A stretch of DNA of 64,000 bases. It comes from Pseudomonas poae. Lineage in GTDB: Bacteria > Pseudomonadota > Gammaproteobacteria > Pseudomonadales > Pseudomonadaceae. Numbering within the stretch: the stretch's first letter is position 1; each line of letters opens with the position of its first letter. A program made the translations under genes and the position numbers. Under the pieces are notes generated by a model. The model ran no database searches and was not told where the DNA came from. It worked only from the letters and a program-made list of their open reading frames with translations. Of the stretch, positions 48,351-57,780 are shown in pieces. Location of the stretch: positions 3,539,001 through 3,603,000 of the forward strand of contig CP110972.1 in NCBI GenBank assembly GCA_028869255.1. Direction: 5' to 3'.

Positions 48351-49121
48351 CTATATGGCGCGCGCAGTGTGAATGACAAAATCACACTCCATCATGTCGT
48401 AGTCACGCTCGAAATCACCGTAACTTTCATGGGCTGAAAACCCGGACGCAAGGACCTGCGTCGCCAATTCACCCGGCAATAACGGGTACACCTTCAGCCG
48501 ATACTGTTCGGCATTATCAAAGGTGTAGATGAACTCACACAGGTGCTGATCAACCTGCCCGAGGCTGACCGACGCGTTGGTGCCGCAGTAATAGTAATTA
48601 CCGCTGGCCTTGAACTTGCCGGCGCGAATCGCAAAAAAGTTGCGTTGATCCACAATCAGCAGCCCACCCGGTTTGAGCAACGCCCTGAACTTTTCCAGCA
48701 CCCTCAACCGGTCGTGCGCGGCAAATACATGGCACAGCGAACTGCCCAGGCACACCACGGCATCGAACCGCCCGAGCACGGTCGGGTCGAGCGCCAGCCA
48801 GTCCATGTAGTGCGACTCGATGTCCAGGCCGCGCTCGCGAAAGTTCGCCCGCGCCTTGGTCAGCATCGTGCTGCTGCCGTCGGTGGCGACCACCTCAAAC
48901 CCCGCTTGCTTGAGCTGTACCGCATGGAAGCCGCTGCCCGTCGACACATCGATCACCGAGCGCACGCCGTGTTCGCGCAGCAGCTTTTCGAAAAAGCCGC
49001 CCTCCCCGGCCTTTCTCTTTTCCCAATCAATCAACTCGTCCCAACGCTCGACAAAATCCGCCGAATATTGCGCTGAATAACTGGCAACTTCGTTGTGCTT
49101 TTGCTCCGACAACTGATTCAT
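48351..49121 (-). CDS. SAM-dependent methyltransferase, glycine N-methyltransferase-like
   Basis: 256 aa from the ATG at 49121. Class I Rossmann methyltransferase: motif I VIDVSTGSGFHAVQLKQAGFEVVATDGSSTML near residue 60 resembles glycine N-methyltransferases (DVACGTG... SVDAS), followed by FDAVVCLGSSLCHVF and LKPGGLLIVDQRNF. The N-terminal SAQYSADFVERWDELIDW is also GNMT-like. An N-methylation of an amine in the cluster product is plausible. The upstream part of the longer frame is a shadow of the next gene. Confidence 0.82.
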   Translation of the reverse strand: MNQLSEQKHNEVASYSAQYSADFVERWDELIDWEKRKAGEGGFFEKLLREHGVRSVIDVSTGSGFHAVQLKQAGFEVVATDGSSTMLTKARANFRERGLDIESHYMDWLALDPTVLGRFDAVVCLGSSLCHVFAAHDRLRVLEKFRALLKPGGLLIVDQRNFFAIRAGKFKASGNYYYCGTNASVSLGQVDQHLCEFIYTFDNAEQYRLKVYPLLPGELATQVLASGFSAHESYGDFERDYDMMECDFVIHTARAI

Positions 49122-49128
49122 CACACAC

Positions 49129-50265
49129 CTACCAGGTTGAATTTTTGAAAGACAAATACTTGCTCGCCAGCTCGCGGGCGAAATCGGCGGACTGCTCAAT
49201 CGACATGGTCTTCTTGGAATACCCCAACATCGTTTCCATGACCGCCATGCATTGCGGGTTGTAGGTGACGGATCCATCACAATGAATTTCGTCGATGCCG
49301 TCCTGGCTCTGGCAAATCGTATTGATGCGCACCGCCTCGTCCTGAGGACAGGCGTCGGAAAACAGCACTTCAATGCGCCCATCGTGCAGCCGCACCGGAT
49401 AACCGCCCGGCAGCCCAAGCGGGCCTGGTGCATGCACCAGCACGGGCGTGGGCGAAAACAACCCCTCGATGACGGTGACCGCCGAACAGGCTGTGAGGAA
49501 CTGCCCATCAACCCCGCCCAGGCGCCGGAATTCGGATTTAACCCCGGAGAAAATCGCCTCGGCAGGCAGGCGGTCGGCCTGCGGCCTGCCGTGCACCTCA
49601 TACAACAAGCGGTAGCTGGCACGTGGGGGTAGCCCGTCGCGGGGCACGTAGTGGCTGAAGTAATGCTGGGCATACAGCTGCACCTGCACCTCGCTGGGTG
49701 AGCACTCCAGCAGCCGGGCAATCGAAAGACGTGTGGCAGGGACCAGGTTGGCGACGTTGCCCACACCGATATCCGGTGCCAGGCCGACCCTGGCCAGAAT
49801 CGGGTTGACCGCATCGGGGAACGCCGCATTCACGGTTTTGACCGTGATCCCGGAGGCCTTTACCGCCTGCATCAAGCTATGCATCAGCGTCAGGTGCATG
49901 GGCAACCAGGGGCCGAACTGTGCCTTGTCGAGTTTCTCGAACGACAACTTGGGCAAGCCGGTGATCACCCGCCATGACTGCAACGACGCGCAGTTCACCA
50001 GGATGTCCGGCGCCTCCTCGCGGAGCACCCGCGTGACCCTGCCGATATCCGTCAAGTCGGCGACCACCGGCTTGATTGCAATGTATTGGCCCAACTGCGC
50101 ACACGACAGCGCCACCAGGTTACACAGCCGAATCGTGGCCTCCTCATTGCGGCCCAGCACCACGAATTCGAAGGCATTTTTCGGCCCGAGAATCTTCAGA
50201 ATCTGCAGGCACAGATTACCCGCGCCCACCAGCAGCAGCTTTTTCTTGCGCATCGACGGGCTCAT
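49129..50265 (-). CDS. Saccharopine dehydrogenase-like NAD(P)-binding oxidoreductase
   Basis: 378 aa. N-terminal Rossmann fold (KKLLLVGAGNLCLQILKIL, then VVLGRNEEATIRL, with PDILVNCAS near residue 90) followed by a large substrate domain. The overall plan fits the saccharopine-dehydrogenase/homospermidine-synthase superfamily, which forms or reduces imines and secondary amines; specific function unknown. Its start overlaps the SDR stop by ATGA. Confidence 0.68.
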   Translation of the reverse strand: MSPSMRKKKLLLVGAGNLCLQILKILGPKNAFEFVVLGRNEEATIRLCNLVALSCAQLGQYIAIKPVVADLTDIGRVTRVLREEAPDILVNCASLQSWRVITGLPKLSFEKLDKAQFGPWLPMHLTLMHSLMQAVKASGITVKTVNAAFPDAVNPILARVGLAPDIGVGNVANLVPATRLSIARLLECSPSEVQVQLYAQHYFSHYVPRDGLPPRASYRLLYEVHGRPQADRLPAEAIFSGVKSEFRRLGGVDGQFLTACSAVTVIEGLFSPTPVLVHAPGPLGLPGGYPVRLHDGRIEVLFSDACPQDEAVRINTICQSQDGIDEIHCDGSVTYNPQCMAVMETMLGYSKKTMSIEQSADFARELASKYLSFKNSTW

Positions 50266-50987
50266 CGTGGGTAGGCTCCGTTGTCGACCGGGATGACCTT
50301 GCCGGTCATGTGCCGCATGCCTTCGCCGATCAGCAGCAGAATCACCTCGGCAACCCCGCTGGGCAGGATGGGGTCCTTGAGGATTTCCTGGCGCGCATAC
50401 TCGGCGCGTCGGTACTCGGGGATGGTGTCGTAGATCGCGGTGTCATGGATCAGCGCCGGCGACACGGCGTTTACCCGCACAAACGGTGCGAAATTCCAGG
50501 CATTGGCTTTGGTCAGGCCGATCACCGCCGCCTTGGTGGCACCGTAGAGGGCATCACAGCTGCCCACCTCCCCCGCCACCGAGGCAATGTTGACGATGCT
50601 GCGCGGCGCTTCGTGCCGCATCTCGCGTTCGGCGAAGTCTTTGGAGAGATAGACCAGCGCCTTGAGGTTGACGTTGAGGATTTCGTCGATTTGCTCGTCG
50701 CTGTAGAGGTAAACGCTTTTACCGTGATAAATACCGGCGTTATTAACCAGCCCGTAAATAGTGGTGTGGCGTTCATACAGCATGGGGATAAAACCCTTGA
50801 TAACTGTATTGTCCGCGAAGTCGGCAACGTGCGTTTCCACTACGTCCACGCCATAACGATGTTGCAACGTAGCCAGGCCCTCGGCGTCCTTATCGGCGGC
50901 AATAACGAAATAGCCGTCCTCAATTGCCTTTTCCACGGTCGCCCGGCCAATGCCATTGGCGGCCCCGGTAACAATCAACTTCTTCAT
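50262..50987 (-). CDS. Short-chain dehydrogenase/reductase of the cluster
   Basis: 241 aa classical SDR. TGAANGIGRATVEKA cofactor loop at the N-terminus with acidic AADKDAEG (NAD preference), NNAGIYHGK near residue 88, catalytic Ser in NIASVAGE and YGATK (Tyr/Lys) near 150-155. An oxidation or reduction of a sugar- or alcohol-like intermediate is likely. Confidence 0.9.
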   Translation of the reverse strand: MKKLIVTGAANGIGRATVEKAIEDGYFVIAADKDAEGLATLQHRYGVDVVETHVADFADNTVIKGFIPMLYERHTTIYGLVNNAGIYHGKSVYLYSDEQIDEILNVNLKALVYLSKDFAEREMRHEAPRSIVNIASVAGEVGSCDALYGATKAAVIGLTKANAWNFAPFVRVNAVSPALIHDTAIYDTIPEYRRAEYARQEILKDPILPSGVAEVILLLIGEGMRHMTGKVIPVDNGAYPR

Positions 50988-50997
50988 ACAACAATCC

Positions 50998-51726
50998 CTA
51001 TTGGCAAAATTCGTTCATGCGCGCGTAAAACGTGCGATGGTATTCGTACAGCGCCCTTAACTTCGGATGCTCTTCGAGCGTCTGCATATCAATGTGCGGT
51101 GTAGCCGGCGAAACAATTCGCTCACTGTTTTCGGCCGCCACGTGCCAACTTCTCCAGGTTTTCCACTGGGGTGGGCATTCACGTTTCCAGGTCAGCGCGT
51201 GCGGTAGAAACTCGATACCCAAGTAATCACAGAGTTTACGAATAACGCGTTCGGGTTCGGCAGCAAGGTCATCCGCATTAATCACATACGGGACTGTTCC
51301 GGTGAGTTTGGTTACTACACAAAAAATCTCATATAACGCTTTATGCCCGATGGCCTGCATCGGCATATCGGGATGCACCCGATGATGGGAAATAATGCTG
51401 CTGGCGGGTTCGCGAATAAGAAAGATGTTGTGTTGTTGCGCCAAAAAACCCACATCAACTTTCAAGTCATCCAGGCAGTGGTAACACATGTCTTTATGAA
51501 ACACATTTGCACGTTCTTTGGCGGTGAGCAGGTGTTGTTTTATGCCCTGATACGTCGTGGGCAGACTGTGGTCCCATTCATCCGACGGGATCGCCGAATC
51601 CTCGGAAAACGCCATGTGAGCGAAGGGCTCGTGGAAGACCTCGAAATCCCCACGCTCGATGAACACACGTTCCAACACGGTGGAACGCGAGCGCGGGTGC
51701 GCCCATAACCCGACCATTTTGTTCAT
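50998..51726 (-). CDS. Sulfotransferase (PAPS-dependent)
   Basis: 242 aa from the ATG at 51726, overlapping the transaldolase-like stop by ATGA. The 5'-phosphosulfate loop is LWAHPRSRSTVLERVF near residue 6 (canonical PRSGST), and the 3'-phosphate-binding segment appears as FLIREPASSIISHHRVHP near 105. Likely transfers sulfate from PAPS to a hydroxyl or amine of a small molecule; the cluster's own APS kinase makes the donor. Confidence 0.82.
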   Translation of the reverse strand: MNKMVGLWAHPRSRSTVLERVFIERGDFEVFHEPFAHMAFSEDSAIPSDEWDHSLPTTYQGIKQHLLTAKERANVFHKDMCYHCLDDLKVDVGFLAQQHNIFLIREPASSIISHHRVHPDMPMQAIGHKALYEIFCVVTKLTGTVPYVINADDLAAEPERVIRKLCDYLGIEFLPHALTWKRECPPQWKTWRSWHVAAENSERIVSPATPHIDMQTLEEHPKLRALYEYHRTFYARMNEFCQ

Positions 51727-52947
51727 GCGATCACCCCGAACTCGGCGGCCAGCAGTGCGTTGAGCGAGCGTTTGAACGGCTTGGCCACGGGGCAGAGTCG
51801 AACGCAATAGTCCGTCAGGCGCCGGTGCGCGCTGTTGGCTTCATTGCAGGCGTTGATAAAGGCTTCGTGGTTGCCGAAGTCATATGGCTCGATGCCGTCA
51901 AGCAAATAGGCTTCGCAGAAGTACGGGATGCGGAGCAGCTTGGCGAAGGTCGAAGGCGGCGGCTCAAGTGCATCCACCGCCGGCAATACCGGCTTACCGT
52001 GGCTTTCGCGCTCGATCAGAAACTCCACCACGTCCGGCGTCAAGGTGTAGCAGGTGGTACTCAGGCCGGTCTTTTCCAGGTGCCAGCAGTGCTTGTTGCC
52101 GCGCTCGTCGACATCGATTTTGATGCTGGAAAGCAGGGTCTTGACCGGCACCTTGCAGGCCGTCACCAGCGCCTGTATCTGCTCGTAAATCAGCAATTCG
52201 GCCCAGCGCAGCTCTTCGGCGCTCAGCGCCAGGCCACGCTCCGCCGCCTGCAGCGCGAACTCGGGCTGGCAGGAGAAGCGCCCGATCATGAAAGTGATCA
52301 CGTGTTTGCAATGACGGGTGTCGATACCGTTGCTGCACGCGGTTGCCATGCCCCGCTGTATCGCCTGGATACCGGCCTGGAATTGCGAGACCGTAAAGCA
52401 GAAGGTGATATTTACCGAACCGCCCTGGGCCACCAGGGCTTCGACGGTGGCCAAACCCTCCAGGCTGCCCGGCACCTTGACCATTACATTCGGTGCAAGC
52501 AGCTGCAGTTCCAGGCCCCTGGCGGTCATGCGTTCGGTGCAACGCACATCCACAGGCTCAACCTGGGCACACATCCAGCCTTCGGCCTGGGCCGATTGAA
52601 CCCACAGCGGTGCAAGCGCTGCAGCGCCTTCGGTGATCACTTCGTTGTACAGCTTCTTGCGCAGCTCGGCGGGAGACAGGCTCGCCAGGTTAAAGCGCGA
52701 CGCCCAATACTCGCGTTTTTCGAGGATAACGGCCGTCACCAGCCGAGGGTTGGTGGTCACGCTGCTAAAACCGTTGGCAGGCAAGAACACATCCGGCATC
52801 AACTGTTCTATATAAGCGGCCGCTGCGGGGGTACTTATCAAGCAGGTGCTTTTTATACGGCGCGTATACCGCGGTTGATGAATCCCACCAGACTTCTGAA
52901 CCGGGGTTATTCCGCTTAAGCCGTTCTCTATAACCGAGTGTGTTCAC
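51723..52947 (-). pseudogene. Transaldolase-like enzyme of the cluster, one-base frameshift
   Basis: With one frame correction the product is 407 aa from a GTG at 52947, well placed after GGAGGAGG. The start reads NPGSEVWWDSSTAVYAPYKKHLL and then shifts at a run of five G (52827-52831); four would give HLLDKYPAAAAYIEQLMPDVFL. SVTTNPRLV and VMVKVPGSLEGLATVEALVAQGGSVNITFCFT carry the transaldolase signature with the Schiff-base Lys. Such enzymes move a dihydroxyacetone unit between sugars and can build unusual C7-C8 sugars in biosynthesis. Confidence 0.8.
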
Positions 52948-53683
52948 AGCGCCTCCTCCTTGAGTAAGTTCGCTCGTTAATAAGGGTCAACAAATCACGC
53001 ATATCAGAAAACGGTAGTGCTCCGGCGTCAGCCAACATCGAGTGCCGATCCGGCGGACCGAAACCCAACACGTTGATAGTGGCGGCCACGGCGGCCTGTA
53101 TACCGGTAACGCTGTCTTCGATAACCAGGGCATCAGCGACATCAATACCGTAAGTGTCACAGGCGGTTAAAAACACCAGAGGGTCCGGTTTCCAACGGCC
53201 CAGCTCATAACAACTGAATATTCGCCCTTCAAAGTAAGAAAACAGCCCCGCGAGACGCAGGCAATGTTCGATCTTGTTGCGCGGCGCACTCGACGCTACG
53301 CAATAGGGAATCTCCAACGCCTGCAGAACTTCAACAATGCCATCGGTGGCCTTCAAGTGACGCGTCAAGGCATTCAGCGCGTGGTGTCGAAACTGCGATT
53401 CAAACTCGCTGTTCAATTCAATATTTAATACGTGCTGCGCTTCATATAAGCACTCCGCAATCTTGCGCCCACGAAAACGCTCGATATAAGTCGCACACTC
53501 TAATTGTGTACCGCCCACTGCTTGGGCATTAAGCAAGGTGATCAACACAGACAGGGTGATCTCTTCACTTTGCACGAGTACACCGTCGCAATCGAAGATA
53601 ACCAACTTGGGCACGCCACTATTGACCGCCACTTTTTCCTGGTCCGGTAGTTCTCCTATAACGGCCGAAAGGCACATAGACAT
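52928..53683 (-). CDS. HAD-superfamily phosphatase, first gene of the sulfated-metabolite operon
   Basis: 251 aa. HAD motifs: I LVIFDCDGVLVQSE (nucleophile Asp and following Asp), II CVASSAPRNKI, III ELGRWKPDPLVF, IV VIEDSVTGIQAA. Closest in pattern to beta-phosphoglucomutase/YieH-type sugar phosphatases (HAD-IA). Likely dephosphorylates a sugar phosphate from the transaldolase step. Overlaps the next gene by about 20 bases. Start at 53683 or 53677. Confidence 0.85.
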   Translation of the reverse strand: MSMCLSAVIGELPDQEKVAVNSGVPKLVIFDCDGVLVQSEEITLSVLITLLNAQAVGGTQLECATYIERFRGRKIAECLYEAQHVLNIELNSEFESQFRHHALNALTRHLKATDGIVEVLQALEIPYCVASSAPRNKIEHCLRLAGLFSYFEGRIFSCYELGRWKPDPLVFLTACDTYGIDVADALVIEDSVTGIQAAVAATINVLGFGPPDRHSMLADAGALPFSDMRDLLTLINERTYSRRRRCEHTRL

Positions 53684-53931
53684 CTCTTATAGGTGGCCCC
53701 GCGATGACTTCCGAACTACCAACGGAGCGGGTTGAGGTGTGCCTATAAGACACGCGGCGAAAAACCCTGTCAAACGCTTTTGAGCGGTTTTTTAGTATCT
53801 TATGGTTATTTCTTATTATTCTTTTATTCCATTTATCACCATGGTTGTAGTCGCTAAAATCACACGGGTGAACTTCCGTTGCGCGCCGTCAGTCAGCTGC
53901 TTGAAATCACGATTTTTAGGGCGGGTGAGCA
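53684..53931. other. Divergent promoter region, AT-rich
   Basis: 248 bases between the leftward cluster and the rightward SDR. AT-rich with T-runs (CTTATTATTCTTTTATTCC) and a weak hairpin CGCT-TTTG-AGCG followed by TTTTTT near 53776-53793. No gene seen; it must contain the cluster promoter. Confidence 0.5.
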
Positions 53932-54732
53932 ATGCGTATCTCGTTGGAGCAACAAGTGGCCCTGGTGACAGGCGCCAGTTCCGGAATCGGTGCTGGCGCG
54001 GCCAAGGCCCTGGCGCAAGCCGGGGCGGCCGTGGTGCTGAATTACAACAGCCAGGCGGCACCGGCCGAAGCCCTGGCAGAGCAGATCAACGCCGAGGGCG
54101 GCCGGGCAATTGCCGTCGGCGCCGACATATCAAAAGAAGCCGACGTGGAGCGGCTGTTCGCCCAAACCCTGGAGACCTTCGGCCACCTGGACATCCTGGT
54201 GGCCAACTCCGGTATGCAAAAGGACGCCGCAGTGGTCGACATGACCCTCGACGACTGGAACGCCGTGATCGGCGTCAACCTCACCGGCCAGTTCCTGTGC
54301 GCCCGGGCGGCGGTGCGGGTGTTCAAACGCCAGGGCATCCGTGAAGGCGTGTCACGGGCCGCCGGCAAAATCATCCATATGAGTTCGGTGCACCAATTGA
54401 TCCCCTGGGCCGGGCATGTGAATTACGCGGCGTCCAAGGGTGGCGTGGAAATGCTGATGCGCACTCTCGCCCAGGAAGTCAGCGAGCAGCGGATCCGCAT
54501 CAACGGCATTGCGCCAGGAGCGATTCGGACTGCGATCAATCGCGCGGCCACCGAAGGCGCAGCCGAAAAGGAGCTGCTGAAGTTGATCCCCTATGGCCGC
54601 GTCGGCGATGTGGAAGACGTGGCCAACGCGGTGGTGTGGCTGGCCAGTGATGCGTCCGACTATGTCGTGGGCAGCACCTTGTTTATTGATGGCGGCATGA
54701 GCCTGTATCCGGAGTTTCGCGACAATGGTTGA
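53932..54732 (+). CDS. SDR oxidoreductase, glucose 1-dehydrogenase-like
   Basis: 266 aa classical SDR: VALVTGASSGIGAGAAKAL, ANSGMQKDA near residue 95, catalytic Ser in HMSSVHQ and YAASKG near 164-169, terminal GSTLFIDGGMSLYPEF. Members near GH15 genes are usually annotated glucose 1-dehydrogenase. Its stop lies 8 bases inside the next gene, so the two are coupled. Confidence 0.87.
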   Translation: MRISLEQQVALVTGASSGIGAGAAKALAQAGAAVVLNYNSQAAPAEALAEQINAEGGRAIAVGADISKEADVERLFAQTLETFGHLDILVANSGMQKDAAVVDMTLDDWNAVIGVNLTGQFLCARAAVRVFKRQGIREGVSRAAGKIIHMSSVHQLIPWAGHVNYAASKGGVEMLMRTLAQEVSEQRIRINGIAPGAIRTAINRAATEGAAEKELLKLIPYGRVGDVEDVANAVVWLASDASDYVVGSTLFIDGGMSLYPEFRDNG

Positions 54733-56551
54733 TTTGAAAAACGAACCACAAAGCGCCATCGATGCGCACGGCATCATCGGCGATATGCGCAGTGCGGCCC
54801 TGGTGAACGACAAAGGCAGCATCGATTTTTTCTGCTGGCCGGAATTCGACAGCCCCGCGATCTTTTGCTCGCTGCTGGATACGCCCGAGGCCGGGGTTTT
54901 CCAGCTCACCCCGGACCTGCCCAACGCCCGCCGCGAGCAAATTTACCTGCCCGACACCAACGTACTGCAAACCCGCTGGCTCAGTGATGAAGCCGTGGTC
55001 GAGATCACCGACCTGCTGGTCATCAGCGAAGAACCCGATGACCTGCCCCTGCTGATTCGCCGGGTCCGCGTGGTCAGCGGCACAGCCAGCATTCACCTGC
55101 GCTGCGCCGTACGCCATGACTATGCACGCGCGCCTACCGTTGCGGCGCTGGATAACGGCACGGTGTGCTTTCGCGCCGACGGCCAGCCTGGCCTGCGCCT
55201 GTCCGGCAGCCACCCGCTGCAGGTCAAGGACGGGGCCGCTGTAGCGAGCTTTGTGCTGGACCAGGAAGAAGGTGCCGAGTTCGTACTCGGTGGCCAGGAC
55301 GATGAACGGGTGGACAGCAGCTGCACCGACCTGGCGCTGGCCCACACCTTGAAATTCTGGCGCGGCTGGATCGCACAGTCGAACTATCGCGGGCGCTGGC
55401 GTGAAATGGTTAACCGCTCGGCCTTGGCGCTCAAGCTGCTGACCTCGCGCAAACACGGCGCCATTATTGCCGCCGCCACCTTTGGCTTGCCGGAAACTCC
55501 GGGCGGCGAACGCAACTGGGACTACCGCTACACCTGGATCCGCGACGCCTCGTTTACCGTCTACGCCTTTATGCGCCTGGGCTTTGTCGAGGAGGCCAAT
55601 GCGTACATGCGCTGGCTCAAGGGCCGGGTCAGCGACTGCTGCGGCCAGCCGACCAAGATCAATATCCTGTATGGCATCGACGGGCGTCAGGAACTGCCCG
55701 AAACCACGCTGGACCACTTCAGCGGCCACGGCGGCGCCAAGCCGGTGCGCATCGGCAATGAGGCGGTCGACCAGATCCAGCTGGATATTTATGGCGAGCT
55801 GATGGACGCGGTGTACCTGGTCAACAAGTACGGCGAAGCCATTTCCCATGAGGGCTGGAAACACACGGTGGAAGTCGCCGATCAGGTCTGCGAGATCTGG
55901 AACCAGAAGGACGTGGGCATCTGGGAAATGCGCGGTGAGCAGCATCACTTCCTGCATTCGCGGCTGATGTGCTGGGTGGCCCTGGACCGTGCCATCCGCC
56001 TGGCATACAAGCGCTCACTGCCGGCGCCGTTTGCGCGCTGGGACCAAACGCGCCAGGCGATTTACGCCGACATCTGGAGCAACTTCTGGAACGAAGAACG
56101 TGGGCATTTTGTGCAGCATATCGGCAGCACGGCCCTTGACGGCTCGATGCTGTTGATGCCGCTGGTACGCTTTGTCGCGGCCACCGATCCGCGCTGGCTT
56201 TCGACCCTGGAAGCCATCCAGAAAAGCCTGGTGCGCGATGGCATGGTCTACCGCTACCGCAACGACGACAGCCAGATCGACGGCCTGCAAGGCACCGAGG
56301 GCGCATTTGCCGCCTGCTCGTTCTGGTACGTCGAATGCCTGGCCCGCGCCGGCCAAGTCGAAAAGGCCCACCTGGAATTCGAACAACTGCTGCGCTACGC
56401 CAACCCACTGGGCCTGTACGCCGAAGAGTTCGACAGCCAGGCCCACCACTTGGGCAACACGCCCCAAGCCTTGAGCCACTTGGCGCTGATTAGCGCGGCG
56501 ACCTTCCTGGACCGCAAGCTCAGTGGGGAGAAAACCACCTGGCAGCCGTGA
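54725..56551 (+). CDS. Glycoside hydrolase family 15 (glucoamylase-type)
   Basis: 608 aa. N-terminal beta domain (IDAHGIIGDMRSAALVNDKGSIDFFCWPEFDSPA) and (alpha/alpha)6 catalytic barrel with GERNWDYRYTWIRDASFTVYAFMRLGF near residue 260, and YRNDDSQIDGLQGTEGAF near 510 holding a probable catalytic Glu. Family members hydrolyse alpha-glucosides such as trehalose or maltodextrins. No signal peptide, so cytoplasmic. Confidence 0.9.
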   Translation: MVDLKNEPQSAIDAHGIIGDMRSAALVNDKGSIDFFCWPEFDSPAIFCSLLDTPEAGVFQLTPDLPNARREQIYLPDTNVLQTRWLSDEAVVEITDLLVISEEPDDLPLLIRRVRVVSGTASIHLRCAVRHDYARAPTVAALDNGTVCFRADGQPGLRLSGSHPLQVKDGAAVASFVLDQEEGAEFVLGGQDDERVDSSCTDLALAHTLKFWRGWIAQSNYRGRWREMVNRSALALKLLTSRKHGAIIAAATFGLPETPGGERNWDYRYTWIRDASFTVYAFMRLGFVEEANAYMRWLKGRVSDCCGQPTKINILYGIDGRQELPETTLDHFSGHGGAKPVRIGNEAVDQIQLDIYGELMDAVYLVNKYGEAISHEGWKHTVEVADQVCEIWNQKDVGIWEMRGEQHHFLHSRLMCWVALDRAIRLAYKRSLPAPFARWDQTRQAIYADIWSNFWNEERGHFVQHIGSTALDGSMLLMPLVRFVAATDPRWLSTLEAIQKSLVRDGMVYRYRNDDSQIDGLQGTEGAFAACSFWYVECLARAGQVEKAHLEFEQLLRYANPLGLYAEEFDSQAHHLGNTPQALSHLALISAATFLDRKLSGEKTTWQP

Positions 56552-56654
56552 CCTGGAGCTAGACAAGTCAGCGCTTTGTCTTCAAAGGCGAAGCGCTGCG
56601 TCACAGCTTTGGACTAGAGTTGCAGCACGCCTGCCCCACCCGGAAGAGCCCTCC

Positions 56655-57548
56655 ATGCCGATTCTCTACGTACGCACCACCATGCTCGACGTGGCCTATG
56701 AAGCCCACGGCCCCGTTGACGGCGAGCCGGTAATCCTGCTGCATGGTTTCCCCTACGACCCGCGCGGCTATGACCACATCGCCCCGGTGCTGGCCGAGCG
56801 TGGTTGCCGGGTGCTGGTGCCGTACCTGCGCGGTTATGGGCCTACGCGGTTTATCAATGAACAGGTCATGCGTTCCGGCCAACAGGCGGCGCTGGCCAAG
56901 GATTTGCTGGATTTGATGGACGCGCTGGCGATCCCGCAGGCCACGCTCGTCGGGTATGACTGGGGGGGGCGCGCCGCGTGTATTGTTGCGGCACTGTGGC
57001 CGCAGCGGGTGCGCGGGTTGGTGACCGGGGATGGCTACAACATCCAGGACATTGCCAAATCCATCACGCCGCGTGCACCGGAAACGGAGCATCGATTGTG
57101 GTACCAGTTCTACTTTCATACCCAGCGCGGTGTGGACGGGCTGACCGCCAATCGTCGGGAGTTCTGTAAGTTGTTGTGGTCACTGTGGTCGCCGTCCTGG
57201 GCCGAGGGGCCGAACCTGTATCGGCAGACGGCGCCGTCGTTCGATAACCCGGACTTTGTCGACGTGGTGATTCACTCTTATCGCCATCGCTTCCTGTACG
57301 CGCCCGGCGACCCCGAACTGGAAGCCATCGAGCAGGCGCTCGCGCTGCAACCGGCGATTGCGGTGCCGAGCATTTCGCTGTGCGGCGCCGATGATGGCGT
57401 GGGCCCGCCGCCGCAAGAAGATGACGACGTGGAACACTTCAGCGGTTTCTACCGGCGCCAGGTGTTGCCCGGCGTGGGCCACAATATTCCCCAGGAAGCG
57501 CCGCAGGTGACGGTCGCGGCGATCCTTGAGTTACTCGACAGGCGCTAA
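56655..57548 (+). CDS. Alpha/beta hydrolase (epoxide hydrolase/haloalkane dehalogenase-like)
   Basis: 297 aa from the ATG at 56655. HGFPYDPRGYDHIAP oxyanion region near residue 33; nucleophile elbow VGYDWGGRAA with Asp, not Ser, as nucleophile near 99, as in epoxide hydrolases and dehalogenases; C-terminal His in PGVGHNIPQEAP near 278. Substrate unknown. Its stop overlaps the end of a kinase remnant on the opposite strand. Confidence 0.88.
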   Translation: MPILYVRTTMLDVAYEAHGPVDGEPVILLHGFPYDPRGYDHIAPVLAERGCRVLVPYLRGYGPTRFINEQVMRSGQQAALAKDLLDLMDALAIPQATLVGYDWGGRAACIVAALWPQRVRGLVTGDGYNIQDIAKSITPRAPETEHRLWYQFYFHTQRGVDGLTANRREFCKLLWSLWSPSWAEGPNLYRQTAPSFDNPDFVDVVIHSYRHRFLYAPGDPELEAIEQALALQPAIAVPSISLCGADDGVGPPPQEDDDVEHFSGFYRRQVLPGVGHNIPQEAPQVTVAAILELLDRR

Positions 57549-57780
57549 AGCGCAGCCGGCACTCTGAAGCTGAACACCCTGCCCTGCCCCGCTACGCTTT
57601 GTGCCCAGAGCGTGCCACCGTGGGCCTGGATAATGCCGCGGGAAAGATACAAGCCCAGGCCGCTGCCAATGGGGTTGCCCTCGCGGGAAGTCCAGTAACG
57701 TTCAAAGACGTAGGGCAATTACGCCGCGCCGATCCCCGCGTCGTCGTCGCACACGCGAAACAGCACCCCTGCAACATAAC
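57545..57780 (-). pseudogene. C-terminal remnant of a sensor histidine kinase
   Basis: Read on the minus strand it gives a decayed ATPase domain: VLFRVCDDDAGIGAA, an in-frame TAA, then LPYVFERYWTSREGNPIGSG, LGLYLSRGIIQAHGG and VFSFRVPAAL before the stop. These are the G1, F and G2 boxes. No dimerisation or sensor part remains; the DNA upstream turns AT-rich. A deletion remnant left beside the isonitrile locus. Confidence 0.8.

Noticed and set aside
48351..49829. A single 492-codon protein fused upstream of the methyltransferase.
   Set aside because: The part before 49121 lies out of frame over the saccharopine-dehydrogenase-like gene and has no protein character.
46501..53683. Sulfoquinovose degradation by the transaldolase (sulfo-TAL) route, suggested by a transaldolase in a sulfur-linked cluster.
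   Set aside because: No sulfoquinovosidase, isomerase or sulfolactaldehyde enzyme set is present; a sulfotransferase and APS kinase point to sulfate addition.
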